Source: Leptodactylus fallax
Lineage: Eukaryota; Chordata; Amphibia; Anura; Leptodactylidae
Length of the DNA stretch: 64,000 bases
Direction of reading: 5' to 3'
Assembly: GCA_947044405.1 (NCBI GenBank)
Contig: CAMRHE010000029.1
Location: 829,001-893,000, forward strand
Made by a program: the position numbers and the translations under genes. This document shows positions 1 through 12,485 of the stretch, piece by piece. How positions within the stretch are numbered: position 1 is the stretch's first letter; each line of letters starts with the position of its first letter. The notes under the pieces are model-generated. The model was not told the origin of the DNA. It searched no databases and saw nothing but the letters and a program-made list of their open reading frames with translations.

Positions 1-450
1 TCATCAGAGAAAATGACTTTCCCCCCAGTCCTCAGCAGTCCACTCCCTGTACCTTTTGCAGAATATCAGTCTGTCCCTGATGTTTTTTCTGGAGAGAAGT
101 GGCTTCTTTGCTGCCCTCCTTGAGACCAGGCCTTGCTCCAAGAGTCTCCGCCTCACAGTGCGTGCAGATGCACTCACACCTGCCTGCTGCCATTCCTCAG
201 CAAGCTCTGCACTGCTGGTAGCCCGATCCCGCAGCTGAAACACTTTTAAGAGACGGTCCTGCCGCTTGCTGGTCTTTCTTGGGTGCCCTGGAGCCTTTTT
301 GGCACCAATGGAACCTCTCTCCTTGAAGTTCTTGATGATGCGATAGATTGTTGACTGAGGTGCAATCTTTCTAGCTGCAATACTCTTCCCAGTTAGGCCA
401 TTTTTGTGCAGTGCAATGATGACTGCACGTGTTTCTTTAGAGATAACCAT
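1..450 (-). pseudogene. Tc1 family A transposase, N-terminal part, frameshifted
   Basis: Start of a cut-and-paste transposase that would bind its terminal repeats and excise the element. I take the ATG at 450 (MVISKETRAVI) because it matches the usual start of Tc1 transposases; an upstream in-frame ATG at 483 would add 11 residues. Visible are the first helix-turn-helix region, a GRPR-like linker here read as GHPRK (R to H), and the second DNA-binding region (SARTVRRRLLEQG). Near residue 143 a run of six G shifts the frame and the protein ends at GESHFL, before the first catalytic Asp. A3 has the same six-G run; A2 has GGGGT there. Inactive as it stands. Confidence 0.9.
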
Positions 451-823
451 GGTTAACAGAAGAGAAACAATGATGGCAAGCACCAGCCTCCTTTTAAAGT
501 GTCCAGTGGTGTCATTCTTACTTAATCATGACAGATTGATCTCCAGCCCTGTCCTCATCAACACCCACACCTGTGTTAATGGAGCAATCACTGAAACGAT
601 GTTAGGTGGTCCTTTTAAGGCAGGGCTGCAATGATGTTGAAATGTGTTTTGGGGGATAAAGTTCATTTTCTAGGCAAATATTGACTTTGCAAGTAATTGC
701 TGTTAAGCTGATCACTCTTTATAACATTCTGGAGTATATGCAAATTGCCATTAGAAAAACTGAAGCAGTAGACTTTGTAAAAATTTATATTTGTATCATT
801 CTCAAAACTTTTGGCCATGACTG
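1..823 (-). mobile_element. Tc1-like transposon, family A, copy A1 (cut by window edge)
   Basis: The 5' half of a Tc1/mariner DNA transposon on the minus strand. Its outer terminal repeat ends at 823, next to a TA at 824-825, and reads CAGTCATGGCCAAAAGTTTT from the outside inwards, the same as copies A2 (1950) and A3 (35757). The rest lies beyond the left edge of the window. It faces A2 head to head across about 1.1 kb. Confidence 0.93.
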
Positions 824-825
824 TA

Positions 826-1949
826 CACATAATGCAGCGACGTCTCTCTGTCCTAGAACTAGCAGTAGTGCAAGGCTGTGTAATAGTAAAAATACTCTCA
901 AAGCCTGAGTAAGGTTTTGGCATACATTGTTACCAAATGCACAAATAAAATAAGATGAAACTTACAATTTTCCAATACCATCTGCATCTGAGACAAACAC
1001 ATCTTAGTTCCTTTCACAATCTTTAGATACTTCAAGCATTTTCTATGTTTTGGACCCGTAGGACCCCTAAGTGCAAGCAGATCTGATGAGTGGGCCAAAA
1101 ACTAAACAGTAGAAAATAGAGATAATGAGTCCTGCCCGTTGCCAGAAAACCCACGAGCAGCAGATAACATCACTTTATTTCTATAGATAAATCTATTTTC
1201 TTCAGCTTCAAACAGTATTCCCTTGTTCCTATTCTCTTAGGTCTTCTTAAAAATGATTTGCCCTTCAGGGAACTTTAACCTCTTCACTGCTGAATGGAGG
1301 CAATTTATCTGTAAAATGCACTGACTTAAAAGAGTACTCAGTAAAACGGGAGCCTAACTATACAGGAAGTCATCTTGTCTTCAACTCAGTCTGTAATATG
1401 GGAATTTGCTGGGAACTAGAGAAAAGCAGTGGTCTACAGGGAATGCTACATACTCAAAAGACGCTGCTTTATATGACCTAGCAGAGTTTAGGCCATAATA
1501 CATCCATATGATACAGACCACATGGTGGCCACAAATTCTGTCTCGACTGTGGGTCTAATAACCCAACCTAGCAGCATCATATAGATCTATAATATTAGTT
1601 TGGGTCATCTGGATTGATCAAGGCTGCGATATTGAACTCCGCTTCTCAAGCAGCTATATCACGTCCTAAAGAATGGGGCTGAGCTGCAATATCAAACACA
1701 ACCTCTATATAATACTGTACTGTGCTGTGCTTGGTAAGTAGTGAAGAAATCACAGCAATCCATATCATAGTCCCAGACAACCTTTTTATGAGTGTGGCAA
1801 GTCAACCAACTTTCCCAGGAACACATATCTGTAAGAACCGGAAATAACACATTCAGCAACTTTTTTGATTAGAAAAAGCATTTTAAGGCCTGAGACACAT
1901 GTAGAGATTTTGCTGTGGCTATCCCGCTGCGAAGTACAGTAGCAGTGTA
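826..1949. other. Non-coding interval between A1 and A2
   Basis: About 1.1 kb of AT-rich DNA with no supported gene. The short open frames here lack recognisable motifs. Around 1885-1949 the wording (bases of the type 'gtagagattttgctg') looks like a piece of a MITE, which A2 interrupts. Confidence 0.6.
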
Positions 1950-3516
1950 CAGTCATGGCCAAAAGTTTTGAGAATGATACAAATATTAATTTTTACAAAG
2001 TCTACTGCTTCAGTTTTTCTAATGGCAATTTGCATATACTCCAGAATGTTATAAAGAGTGATCAGCTTAACAGCAATTACTTGCAAAGTCAATATTTGCC
2101 TAGAAAATGAACTTTATCCCCCAAAACACATTTCAACATCATTGCAGCCCTGCCTTAAAAGGACCACCTAACATCGTTTCAGTGATTGCTCCATTAACAC
2201 AGGTGTGGGTGTTGATGAGGACAGGGCTGGAGATCAATCTGTCATGATTAAGTAAGAATGACACCACTGGACACTTTAAAAGGAGGCTGGTGCTTGCCAT
2301 CATTGTTTCTCTTCTGTTAACCATGGTTATCTCTAAAGAAACACGTGCAGTCATCATTGCACTGCACAAAAATGGCCTAACTGGGAAGAGTATTGCAGCT
2401 AGAAAGATTGCACCTCAGTCAACAATCTATCGCATCATCAAGAACTTCAAGGAGAGAGGTTCCATTGGTGCCAAAAAGGCTCCAGGGCGCCCAAGAAAGA
2501 CCAGCAAGCGGCAGGACCGTCTCTTAAAAGTGTTTCAGCTGCGGGATCGGGCTACCAGCAGTGCAGAGCTTGCTGAGGAATGGCAGCAGGCAGGTGTGAG
2601 TGCATCTGCACGCACTGTGAGGCGGTGACTCTTGGAGCAAGGCCTGGTCTCAAGGAGGGCAGCAAAGAAGCCACTTCTCTCCAGAAAAAACATCAGGGAC
2701 AGACTGATATTCTGCAAAAGGTACAGGGAGTGGACTGCTGAGGACTGGGGTAAAGTCATTTTCTCTGATGAATCCCCTTTTCCATTGTTTGGAACATCTG
2801 GAAAACAGCTTATTCGGAGAAGAAGAGGTGAGCGCTACCACCAGTCTTGTCTCATGCCAACTGTAAAGCATCCTGAAACCATTCATGTGTGGGGTTGCTT
2901 CTCAGCCAAGGGAATCGGCTCTCTCACAGTCTTGCCTAAAAACACAGCCATGAATAAAGAATGGTACCAGAATGTCCTCCAAGAGCAACTTCTCCCAACC
3001 GTCCAAGAGCAGTTTGGCGCTCAACAATGCCTTTTCCAGCATGATGGAGCACCTTGCCATAAAGCAAAGGTGATAACTAAATGGCTCAGGGAACAAAACA
3101 TAGAGATTTTGGGTCCATGGCCTGGAAACTCCCCAGATCTTAATCCCATTGAGAACTTGTGGTCAATCATCAAGAGATGGGTGGACAAACAAAAACCAAC
3201 AAATTCAGACAAAATTAAAGCATTGATTCTGCAAGAATGGACTGCTATCAGTCAGGATTTGGTCCAGAAGTTGATTGAGAGCATGCCAGGGAGAATTGCA
3301 GAGGTCCTGAAGAAGAAGGGTCAACACTGCAAATATTGACTTGCTGCATTAACTCATTCTAACTGTCAATATAAGCTTCTGTTACTCATAATATGAATGC
3401 AATTCTATTTCTGTATGTGATAAAAACATCTGACAAACACACATAAAAACCAGAGGGCAGCAGATCATGTGAAAATATAATATTTGTGTCATTCTCAAAA
3501 CTTTTGGCCATGACTG
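1950..3516 (+). mobile_element. Tc1-like transposon, family A, copy A2 (full length)
   Basis: A complete 1,567-bp element. Its inverted termini (CAGTCATGGCCAAAAGTTTT and the complement) are flanked by TA at 1948-1949 and 3517-3518, the Tc1/mariner target duplication. It holds one transposase frame on the plus strand, about 370 bp of 5' leader and about 180 bp after the stop. The coding frame has a single nonsense codon, so this is the best preserved family A copy here. Confidence 0.96.
2323..3339 (+). pseudogene. Tc1 family A transposase with one nonsense codon (DD35E spacing)
   Basis: Would be 338 residues, normal for Tc1 transposases. The start at 2323 (MVISKETRAVI) matches A1 and A3. Order of parts: helix-turn-helix at about residues 5-55, GRPR-like motif (APGRPRKTS) near 64, second helix-turn-helix to about 115, then the catalytic domain. 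Catalytic residues by codon count are Asp149 (FSDESPF), Asp241 (FQHDGAPCH) and Glu277 (DLNPIENLW). That leaves 35 residues between the second Asp and the Glu, where classic Tc1 has 34. The only lesion I see is TGA at 2626-2628, an Arg codon (AGA) in A1 and A3. All three catalytic residues are downstream of it. A single substitution suggests fairly recent activity of the family. Confidence 0.93.
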
Positions 3517-3518
3517 TA

Positions 3519-3785
3519 GTGGATGAGATGTAAAGAAATCCCATCCACACATTGTGGTAACAAACCTGCAGCGCAAAGTATCTTGCACTGTGGGTTTCGA
3601 ATATGCAGTATATCGCTTATTGATGTCGATGTGTTCAATGCAAAGGTTAAAGGTGCGGACTAGCCAACCAGGAACTAAAAAAACAAACAGGCCTTAGCCT
3701 GAGATTCATCCCTCTGTGGTCTCTTCAGTCACCCATCCAGTATCCAAGTGTTTACAGATAAGCAATATTTTGTAATTGGGTTATA
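3519..3785. other. Short non-coding interval
   Basis: No gene or repeat recognised between A2 and the 80-bp tandem repeat. Confidence 0.6.
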
Positions 3786-4165
3786 CTAAAGTAAGGCTAG
3801 CCATATAGGTTCAATATTAATAAATCTAAAGTTAAGCAGTTCATGCACATTCAGTAGAGGTAACGCTAACGCAAAGCTAGCCATATACATTCAATAGTAA
3901 TAAATCTAAACTAAATCTGTTCATACACATTGAGTACTGGTAACGCTAACATAACGCAAGCCATACAAATGTAATGGTAGTAAATCGAAAGTAAAGCTGT
4001 TCATACACATTCGGTACTGGTAACACTAACATAAAGCTAGCTATATTCATTTAATAGTAATAAAGCTAAAGTAAAGCTGTTCATACACATTCAGTACTGG
4101 TAACACTAACATAAAGCTAGCCATATTCATTTAATAGTAATAAAGCTAAAGTAAAACTAGTAATT
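3786..4165. repeat. 80-bp tandem repeat, about 4.7 units
   Basis: The marker GCTAGCC and close variants recur at about 3797, 3876, 3956, 4036 and 4116, so the period is 80 bp. Each unit also contains 'gttcatacacattc' and 'taatagtaataaa' variants. The last two units are the most alike and the first is the most diverged, so the array seems to have grown at its right end. Confidence 0.88.
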
Positions 4166-4513
4166 CAACTCAAGGCTTGTTTTGGCACCATTTATTCCTT
4201 CCAACCCTCGGCCAGTTGTGTACAACACATTAGATGGCCAGCCTTTTCTGCCGAAATCATCTGGATCAGCCAATATTAATCTAATGTGAATGGGCAGTCT
4301 AATTCTGAAACATTTCAGTATCAGGCAACTTTACCCATTAAAAGGTAATAATGTACTGTACATGACACCTCTCATAACAATAGATGGTGCCTGCAGGTCA
4401 CACCAATGATCTACTGAGCATGTCCAGCACAGCAGATTAGTGGTTAGCACTTTGGTATCTTTATTCCCGCACTTCATAAATCTATTGGTTTCTTTAGAAT
4501 TGTGCCTAGTGCA
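4166..4513. other. Non-coding interval
   Basis: About 350 bp between the 80-bp repeat and Tc1 B1. I see no gene, hairpin or repeat in it. Confidence 0.55.
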
Positions 4514-4599
4514 TACACACGTGGACAAAATTGTTGGTACCCCTCGTTTAATGAAAGAAACACTCACAATGGTCACAGAAATAACTTGAATCTGACAGA

Positions 4600-4970
4600 C
4601 TGGAATTTGCCAAACTACATGTTGACAAACCACAAAGCTTCTGGGAGAATATCAGTCGCAAGTCATGGGTCTTGCAACAGGATAATGACCCAAAACACAC
4701 AGCTAAAAACACCCAAGAATGGCTAAGAGGAAAACATTGGACTATTCTGAAGTGGCCTTCAATGAGCCCTGACCTAAATCCTATTGAGCATCTTTGGAAG
4801 GAGCTGAAACATGCCGTCTGGAAAAGGCACCCTTCAAACCCGAGACAACTGGAGCAGTTTGCTCATGAGGAGTGGCCAAAATACCTGTTGAGAGGTGCAA
4901 AAGTCTCATTGACAGTTACAGGAATTGTTTGATTGCAGTGATTGCCTCAAAAGGTTGTGCAACAAAATAT
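4600..4970 (+). pseudogene. Tc1 family B transposase remnant (C-terminal half)
   Basis: Two joined pieces of a transposase. The first reads FAKLHVDKPQSFWE; after a deletion it resumes at about [16 protein letters not shown] and continues through WPSMSPDLNPIEHLWKEL. The second catalytic Asp (in QQDND) and the final Glu (in PIEHLW) are present with 34 residues between them, the classic DD34E spacing. The region holding the first Asp is missing. Near 4895 the frame shifts, and the expected C-terminus (ASKGCATKY) lies in another frame, ending near 4970. Not functional. Confidence 0.88.
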
Positions 4971-5160
4971 TAAGTTAAGGGAGCCATCATTTCTGTCCAG
5001 GCCTGTTTCATGAGTTTTCTTTTTTTAAAAATTCTGCTGAAGCCTGGTTGAAAAGCAATGTCTGACTTTCATTTGTTCATTTTCATAGAATTTTTATATA
5101 TTATTACTTCTGTCAGTTTCAAGTTATTTCTGTGACCATTGAGGGTTTTTCTTCCATTAA

Positions 5161-5678
5161 AGAGGACCTTTCGTGTCCTCAGGCACATGCGGTTTTACAT
5201 ACCTCTAGAAAGCCAACAGCGCGCTGAATTCAGCGCACTATCAGCTTTCCCGGTATGTGCCCCGGGGCTGGAGATATCAGCGGTGTAAGTTTCACGGTTT
5301 ACTGTCAGAAGGGCGTTCCTGACAGTTCTCGTTCATAGACTTGTACTGGGGGGGCGTTCCTCACAGCTGAGCGTCGTCGCCGGGCAGTAGGGAACGTCCC
5401 CTCTGACAGTACAGCGCTATAGACGAGTACAGAGAGAGGGGGCGTTCCTTACAGCCCAGCGATGACACTGAGCTGCGAGGAACGCCCCCTCAGTACAAGT
5501 CTATGAACGAGAACGGTCAGGAACGCCCTTCTGAGAGTAAACCGCGAAACTTACACCGCCGATATCTCCAGCCCCGGGGCACATACCAGGAAAGCCAGCA
5601 GTGCGCTGAATTCAGCGTGCTGTCGGCTTTCTAGCGGTATGTAAAACCGCATGTGCCTGAGGACATGAAAGGTCCTCT
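5161..5678. mobile_element. T2/Kolobok-like foldback MITE inside Tc1 B1
   Basis: A 518-bp element that is one long imperfect palindrome, with arms of about 250 bp each, flanked by TTAA at 5157-5160 and 5679-5682. Ends read AGAGGACCTTTCGTGTCC and the complement of AGAGGACCTTTCATGTCC. The uninterrupted family B end at 49718-49735 reads cattaaacgagg where this copy reads cattaa...ttaaatgagg, so insertion duplicated TTAA. The TTAAAGRGG style of end is that of T2-type MITEs mobilised by Kolobok transposases; assignment to that superfamily is by end and target only. The interior is GC-rich and has no open frame. Confidence 0.88.
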
Positions 5679-5718
5679 TTAAATGAGGGGTACCAACAAT
5701 TTTGTCCATGTGTGTATA

Positions 5719-7327
<1,609 letters not shown>

Positions 7328-7329
7328 TA

Positions 7330-9307
7330 TGTTGGATAGGGGATAGTAAACCTGACTGGGCTAATGTGTGCATATTCACTCAAATATATGTTGCAGAAAT
7401 TTGAGTAACTGAAAACCAGTTCACGTCCATGTAAATCTGGTCGAAAGTCCATGGATTTCTTCAAGCCCCACTTAGATACTGTGAATGAACCAGTCAAAGA
7501 AAGATCTGCAACCAATCTGTTTCTTGTGAATATATTATAAGGGGGGATTCACATGGCCTGATGTTTGGGGGGGGGGGAAGAGCACTGATCAATGAAAGAA
7601 CACATCGATCCATGCTTGTTTGCATCTATCTTCCACACAGGCCAATGCAAACTACATGGGTGAAAAACAATCACTACTGAGATCTTTCCTCTCCTATATT
7701 GTTTCAATGCTTGCCCGCAGCACATCCTTGTTTACAAAGAACGATTCACCACTGACGTTATATTGTATAAATGATGCACGCAACAAATACGTGTTTTTGT
7801 CGCCAGATTGAGAGCACATTCAGTATGATGTCTTACAGAACAGTCAACGTGCAGTATCTGTAAGTGGCTGAGACCTCAGCCATCCATGGCAGTCCTATGG
7901 TTATAAGATGTTGTGGGTAAAACAGGTATTAACTGCTACATCATGTGCCACTGGCCTATGTAGTTACCACATCCTAGCCACTGTGATAAGCGGCTTGTTT
8001 AACAGGGTTTAAGTGTCCTTTCCATTTATCTCATAAGACCATATTTTTGTATATTTGTCTATTGTACTTTGTACAGTATATTATATCATTTCAGCACATC
8101 TTGGGCCTCAAGCGTCTCATAATGAAAGATGGCCAAACCCAAACTAGCAAAATAAAATCGAAAATCTTTGATATTTCTGTGTGTGAAACTTTTTAAAATT
8201 TTCCATGGGGGTCAAAATGTTGAATTTGAGACACTAAACAACAATGTACTATGGATAAAGTAAATGCTGCCTTTTATTAAGATCCTAATCCGTACAGTAG
8301 AGAGCCATAACTGTAAAAACAAGGAAGCTGATGTCAACACAATATATATTGCTGGGAATATACGTGCAGCTCTCTGCACATTACATCCTGATCAAAGAAA
8401 ATTAGCTGCTCTTTTATCACCACTAGTAACTAGCCATGGATGACATAAAAACCAAGACCGCCATCTCGTAACCCAGCTAAAATGCAGCAACAACTTGACA
8501 ACTTTATAACACACTGTGACTGTCGTGACAAATGTGGATATAGAGATTCAATTCAAGGGGTTCTTCATCCACACAACTGGTAATTCCAAATAAATTCCAA
8601 GTATCACAGTAAAGATTGTTGTGCTATTATATATAACAAGTTATTAGTGGTTAAGGGTTCATTTATAGTCAGTATATAAGTTGTTATTCCACCATTGACA
8701 TTTTTTACCAAGCCACAGTTTAGGTGATAAATGTCTGATCTCTGGGGCTCTAATGATCATGATATTGCTCCATTTAAAGTCAATGAGGTTGAGTGCAGGA
8801 CTAGTATAGCTCCATAGACTTACACTAGAGTGGCAGCCCACAAGCTCCACCAAAGTTACATTCAATCTCTTACTCACTAGGGTCATGCAGATGGGAGAAA
8901 CAGGGGGCCCCTATTTATCATTGATCAAATATCCTGTATATCAATGGTAAATCTTTATTATGGACAACCCCTTTAACCCTTAGGTGTGATGGCTAATAAG
9001 TTTCTGAAGAAGCTGGGTTTCTGGTGAGTTCTTTCTTTCACTGAGACGCCTCCTAACAAGCTACAATGTTCAAATAAACCAAATTGGAAAAAAAAAAAGA
9101 TCCAAATGAAGATAAAATCCGCCTAAACCAAATAGTGTCTGTACATTAAAAACCTCTTTGCCATAACAAACACTCTTCCGTACCAGTTGAAGGGCTATGC
9201 TCTTATATTATGTATATTATGTTATATACATCTGTCTGGAATAAGATAGAAGAATTGTAGCATTGTAAAGTGTGTAAACATGTAAATATGCATAATGTCT
9301 AAATATG
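7330..9307. other. Non-coding interval, about 2 kb
   Basis: No gene supported. It contains a G-run near 7567-7578 and a MITE-like right end (ggacaacccctttaa) near 8962-8976 whose left partner I could not place. Small open frames have no recognisable motifs. Confidence 0.55.
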
Positions 9308-9488
9308 GCTAGGTTCACACCTGCGCCCGGATTCCGCATTTTCTCTCCACATTTTTCGGGCGAATACCCAGCAGATCCCATTATAGTCTATGGAGTCCGC
9401 GGGTTTCTGCAGGAAACTGCTTTTTAAGTGGATTGCGTTTCCGTTTTTCGGGTCCCCAAGCGGAAATTGTGTGCAGGTGTGAACCTAG
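9308..9488. mobile_element. Short MITE with 'ctaggttcacacctg' ends
   Basis: About 180 bp with inverted ends: CTAGGTTCACACCTGCGC at the left and its near complement GTGCAGGTGTGAACCTAG at the right. Related copies with the same central wording (gtctatgg, gtttctgc) are at 12236-12416, 21171-21398 and 24418-24708. No target duplication could be seen, so the superfamily is unassigned. Confidence 0.75.
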
Positions 9489-9651
9489 AGTTTGTGATAA
9501 AAGGTTAAGTTATTAGTAAAGTACTAACAAGGAGATTCACATTACTGGAGTAATCTTGCCAATAATCAATATAATGTCAAACATTTTAATAACATATATA
9601 TAATGAGGCTGAAGACAAAAATGAATGTACAAGACGTCTGCCCATTTTTAA

Positions 9652-9996
9652 AGTTGTTTTCCAGGTGTAAAATATTGATAACCTATCCTTAGGTCGGACA
9701 CTGAGCACCTCCATGATCAGCTTTTTCAAGAGACAGCAGAGTTTGGATGACCCATACAACCTCTTCACTCTTTACCAACCACAGATACATACATTGTATA
9801 GTAGCCGTGCTTGGTCTTGACGTGCCAATCCTTTTACTTATATGGGACTAAGCTGCAAACAGGCCATGTGACCGATGACTGAAGTGAGGAGTGGTGCTCA
9901 CTGGTGCCATGGTGTCGATTCGAGCAGCTAACCAATCTAATATTGATCACCTATCCTAAGACAAAGTCATTAATATCGTACCCCTGGAGAACTCCT
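9652..9996. mobile_element. T2-like MITE
   Basis: Left end follows TTAA (9648-9651) and reads AGTTGTTTTCCAGG. The right end reads GGAGAACTCCTTTGA, with TTGA where TTAA is expected. Subterminal wording is inverted (ataacctatccttag against ctatcctaagac). Non-autonomous, no coding capacity. Confidence 0.6.
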
Positions 9997-10500
9997 TTGA
10001 GAACGCTGAAATGATACTCATTTACATTCCATGAATATGGATGCTCCAACACTCCAATTTATTTCAGTTGTGCCGACTGATCTCCCTCCATGAGAAGGAG
10101 ACTAATATGTATTATATAACCCACAACCAATAAAACTCAAATGTAAATGAATGGGTCCAACTTGGATAAACAACTAAAATATGATACAACATGCCAAACA
10201 AACTGCTAAGACATTGCGGTAAAAAGCACAGTAAGGAAACGTGAAGTCAGGCACGTCCAACTTGCAACCAGATGTATTTCATACAATAGAATAACTAGTT
10301 ATGTCCCAGAAAACTACAGATGTCCAACATATGTAGAATATCATTAGTTCACATTAAATGAGATTTTCAGTCTTCAGGATGAGCATACATACTGTCCACA
10401 ATACAGTATACAAATACTGCTAAAATACTGAACGTCCCTGAATGTATATGTCTATGTTACGGGAATGTTGTAATCCATTCCTTACTATGGCAAGGCTTAA

Positions 10501-10736
10501 AGAACCTGTCAGGTGATTCCTGCTGCCATATCTAAGAGCAGTATATAACAGAAGGAGAGAAGCTGAGCTCTGTGATATATAGGGTAGTGTGTTTTGGATC
10601 AGGATTTCTGAGTAAAAAGCTGTGTAAATCCTGACAGGACTCCTAGAAGAGACAGTGAGAGTCCTGATAACCCTGACGATCAAATTATCATATCTTGCTC
10701 TCAGATGTAGCAAGATAAAGACCTTACAGGTTAGTT
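10501..10736. mobile_element. T2-like MITE
   Basis: TTAA at 10497-10500 and 10737-10740. Inverted ends share AACCTGTCAGGT (left) and the complement of AACCTGTAAGGT (right). About 236 bp, non-coding; the open frame running across it on the minus strand has no motifs. Confidence 0.7.
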
Positions 10737-10817
10737 TTAAATGGGTGTTTAGGGAAGGGAGAATTTTTTTTTTAACAATTTATAAATTTAAAAAAAAAGA
10801 AGCAGTACTCATACCCC

Positions 10818-10906
10818 AACACACAGGAAATGCCCGATCAGGCTGTCACTGGCTGAGGTACATCGCTGCTCTAGTCAGTGACTGGCTTAGTGAGCATTTC
10901 CTGTGT
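10818..10906. repeat. Foldback sequence
   Basis: Arms begin acacaggaaatgc and end gcatttcctgtgt (13 bp perfect). The interior also pairs (cagtcactggctgag type wording against tcagtgactgg). Probably the core of a MITE whose full limits I did not resolve. Confidence 0.65.
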
Positions 10907-11931
10907 TTCAACATGGGACCAGGAAGTAGACACCAGCAGGGGAAACGTCAGAACAGGAGCAGCAGGGAATCGGTAAGAACTGCTAATTCCTTCTTATTTA
11001 ACTCATTCTTAGTATGCTGGTAAACCCCTGTAAGCCCCTCCAGCAGTCTCAGAGGAGGTCCACTGCTTGCTTGATTTTTCCTGAAAAGTATTAGTTATGT
11101 GGAAGCTTTTCCCCATCTCCTCAATGTTTTCTCTGCATGGTATAGCAGGACAGCTTATTCCAATTAGTAGTGACACATTGAGGGCTGAGTAGGTGGACGG
11201 CTTGTATCCTTTTCTGTCATGAGATCCTAACATTATCCAAGTTGCATTTGGCACTACTAGACACGGCAGAAATCAAAGATTCAGGGCCAATTAGCAGCCG
11301 GGTATGAAGAACACCTCTGGCACAGGCAGAGTCACACTCGCTTTTACATGTCACTTCAAGCATAATAGAATGTAGAGCCGATGGGGTTTTAGACTGCTAT
11401 ACTCTCGACTGTATCATTTACAATTATACAGCCAAAGCACCTGCAACTCACTGCTTCCTTCTATTCTTTCTTTCTTTACCTTCTATGCCATGTGTGCACA
11501 TGGGGCTAGGTCTGCTTAAAGGGTTTATCCCACAAAGACTCCTCTCCACATGCCCTATAGCACATATGGAAGTCATCGTGGTGGTTCCTGTAGGAGCAGC
11601 TCTAGCCCATGCATTGCATAGTTGTCCATTTGTTTTAAAGAGTACCTGACATAAACTAAAAGTGACACACTTCCAGCATGTACGTAGATATGCCATAAAA
11701 GAGATAATTCAGAAAACCTATATGTTATCATGTATTATAGGGTTTAAGGCTTTTCTCCTTAAAACATCTATCCAATGCGCACAATAACAATTCACAATAC
11801 ATGTGTAAGACATACATAGAATACCTGGTGCCCTCCTTTTTATTATACTGATTCAATCCCTCTGATTCCCTGTCTCCCTTTCATTACTGTAAAATGGCAA
11901 CCAGCATCAAAGTTTACTCTATGCACACTAA
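10907..11931. other. Non-coding interval, about 1 kb
   Basis: No gene, RNA or clear repeat seen. Two short minus-strand open frames (near 11009-11254 and 11448-11696) have no recognisable domain. Confidence 0.5.
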
Positions 11932-12010
11932 GCTTTGGTAGTCTGAGACACTCCCCCTGTTATTGGATGAATAAACCAAGAGAAGGGGGAGTGTCTTAGA
12001 CTACCAAAGC
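11932..12010. repeat. Hairpin with 27-bp arms
   Basis: The left arm starts gctttggtagtctgagac (11932) and the right arm ends gtcttagactaccaaagc (12010), with one mismatch per arm and a 25-base spacer. A third partial copy of the arm (tggtagtctgagaaact) follows at about 12023. Non-coding; probably a small foldback element. Confidence 0.8.
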
Positions 12011-12059
12011 AAAGTATAGATATGGTAGTCTGAGAAACTGGTGGTCATTTAGAAGTTAA

Positions 12060-12481
12060 AGGGCTTTGCCTGGCTGTGGGGCATTTTTAATACTGATTAC
12101 CTATCTTTAGGATAGGACAGCAGTATCAGACTGCTGGGGGGGCATAGTTGGACACCGCACCCATTAGCTGTTCTGGGCTGCCTCTGTTGCATGAACCTAT
12201 ACTAGGGACAGAGTTGACTCTGTTCCCTGTATAGCAGTTCACACTAGCATTCGGGTTTCCATTCTTCTGGTCCACTTGAGGTTCGAAAAACGGAAACCCT
12301 ATCCACTTAAAAAGTGGTTATAGACTATAATGGGGTTCACCGGGATTCCTGACAGTTTTCACCGATTTTATACTAAACAGACGGAGTCACCGAACACTAG
12401 TGTAAACCAACCCTAAGTACCATATCTCCGTTTCTATCCACTTGCTTCTATTCAAAAATGTCATTAGCCCGGAAAACCCCT
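12060..12481. mobile_element. T2-like MITE containing a second MITE
   Basis: TTAA at 12056-12059 and 12482-12485. Ends AGGGCTTTGCC and the complement of AGGGGTTTTCCGGGC. Inside it, at about 12236-12416, sits a copy of the 'ttcacacta' MITE family seen at 9308, so this is a two-layer nest. Confidence 0.7.
12236..12416. mobile_element. Short 'ttcacact' MITE nested in the T2-like MITE
   Basis: Inverted ends gttcacactagcattcggg and cactagtgtaaaccaaccc, with the family's central 'gactataatggggtt' wording. Diverged relative to 9308-9488. Confidence 0.62.
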
Positions 12482-12485
12482 TTAA

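Larger units (their letters stand above)
4516..5714 (+). mobile_element. Tc1-like transposon, family B, copy B1 (internally deleted, carries a MITE)
   Basis: Termini read CACACGTGGACAAAATTGTT inwards from 4516 and the complement of CACACATGGACAAAATTGTT at 5714. TA flanks at 4514-4515 and 5715-5716. Most of the 5' half of the transposase is deleted: after the first 90 bp the sequence jumps to the FAKLHVD region. The 3' non-coding part is interrupted by a foldback element at 5161-5678. Copy B2 (46833-49759) belongs to the same family but keeps the other half of the gene. Confidence 0.92.

Noticed and set aside
2626..2628. TGA in the A2 transposase as a programmed readthrough or selenocysteine codon
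   Set aside because: A1 and A3 have an ordinary Arg codon (AGA) at this place, so the TGA is a simple mutation in one copy.
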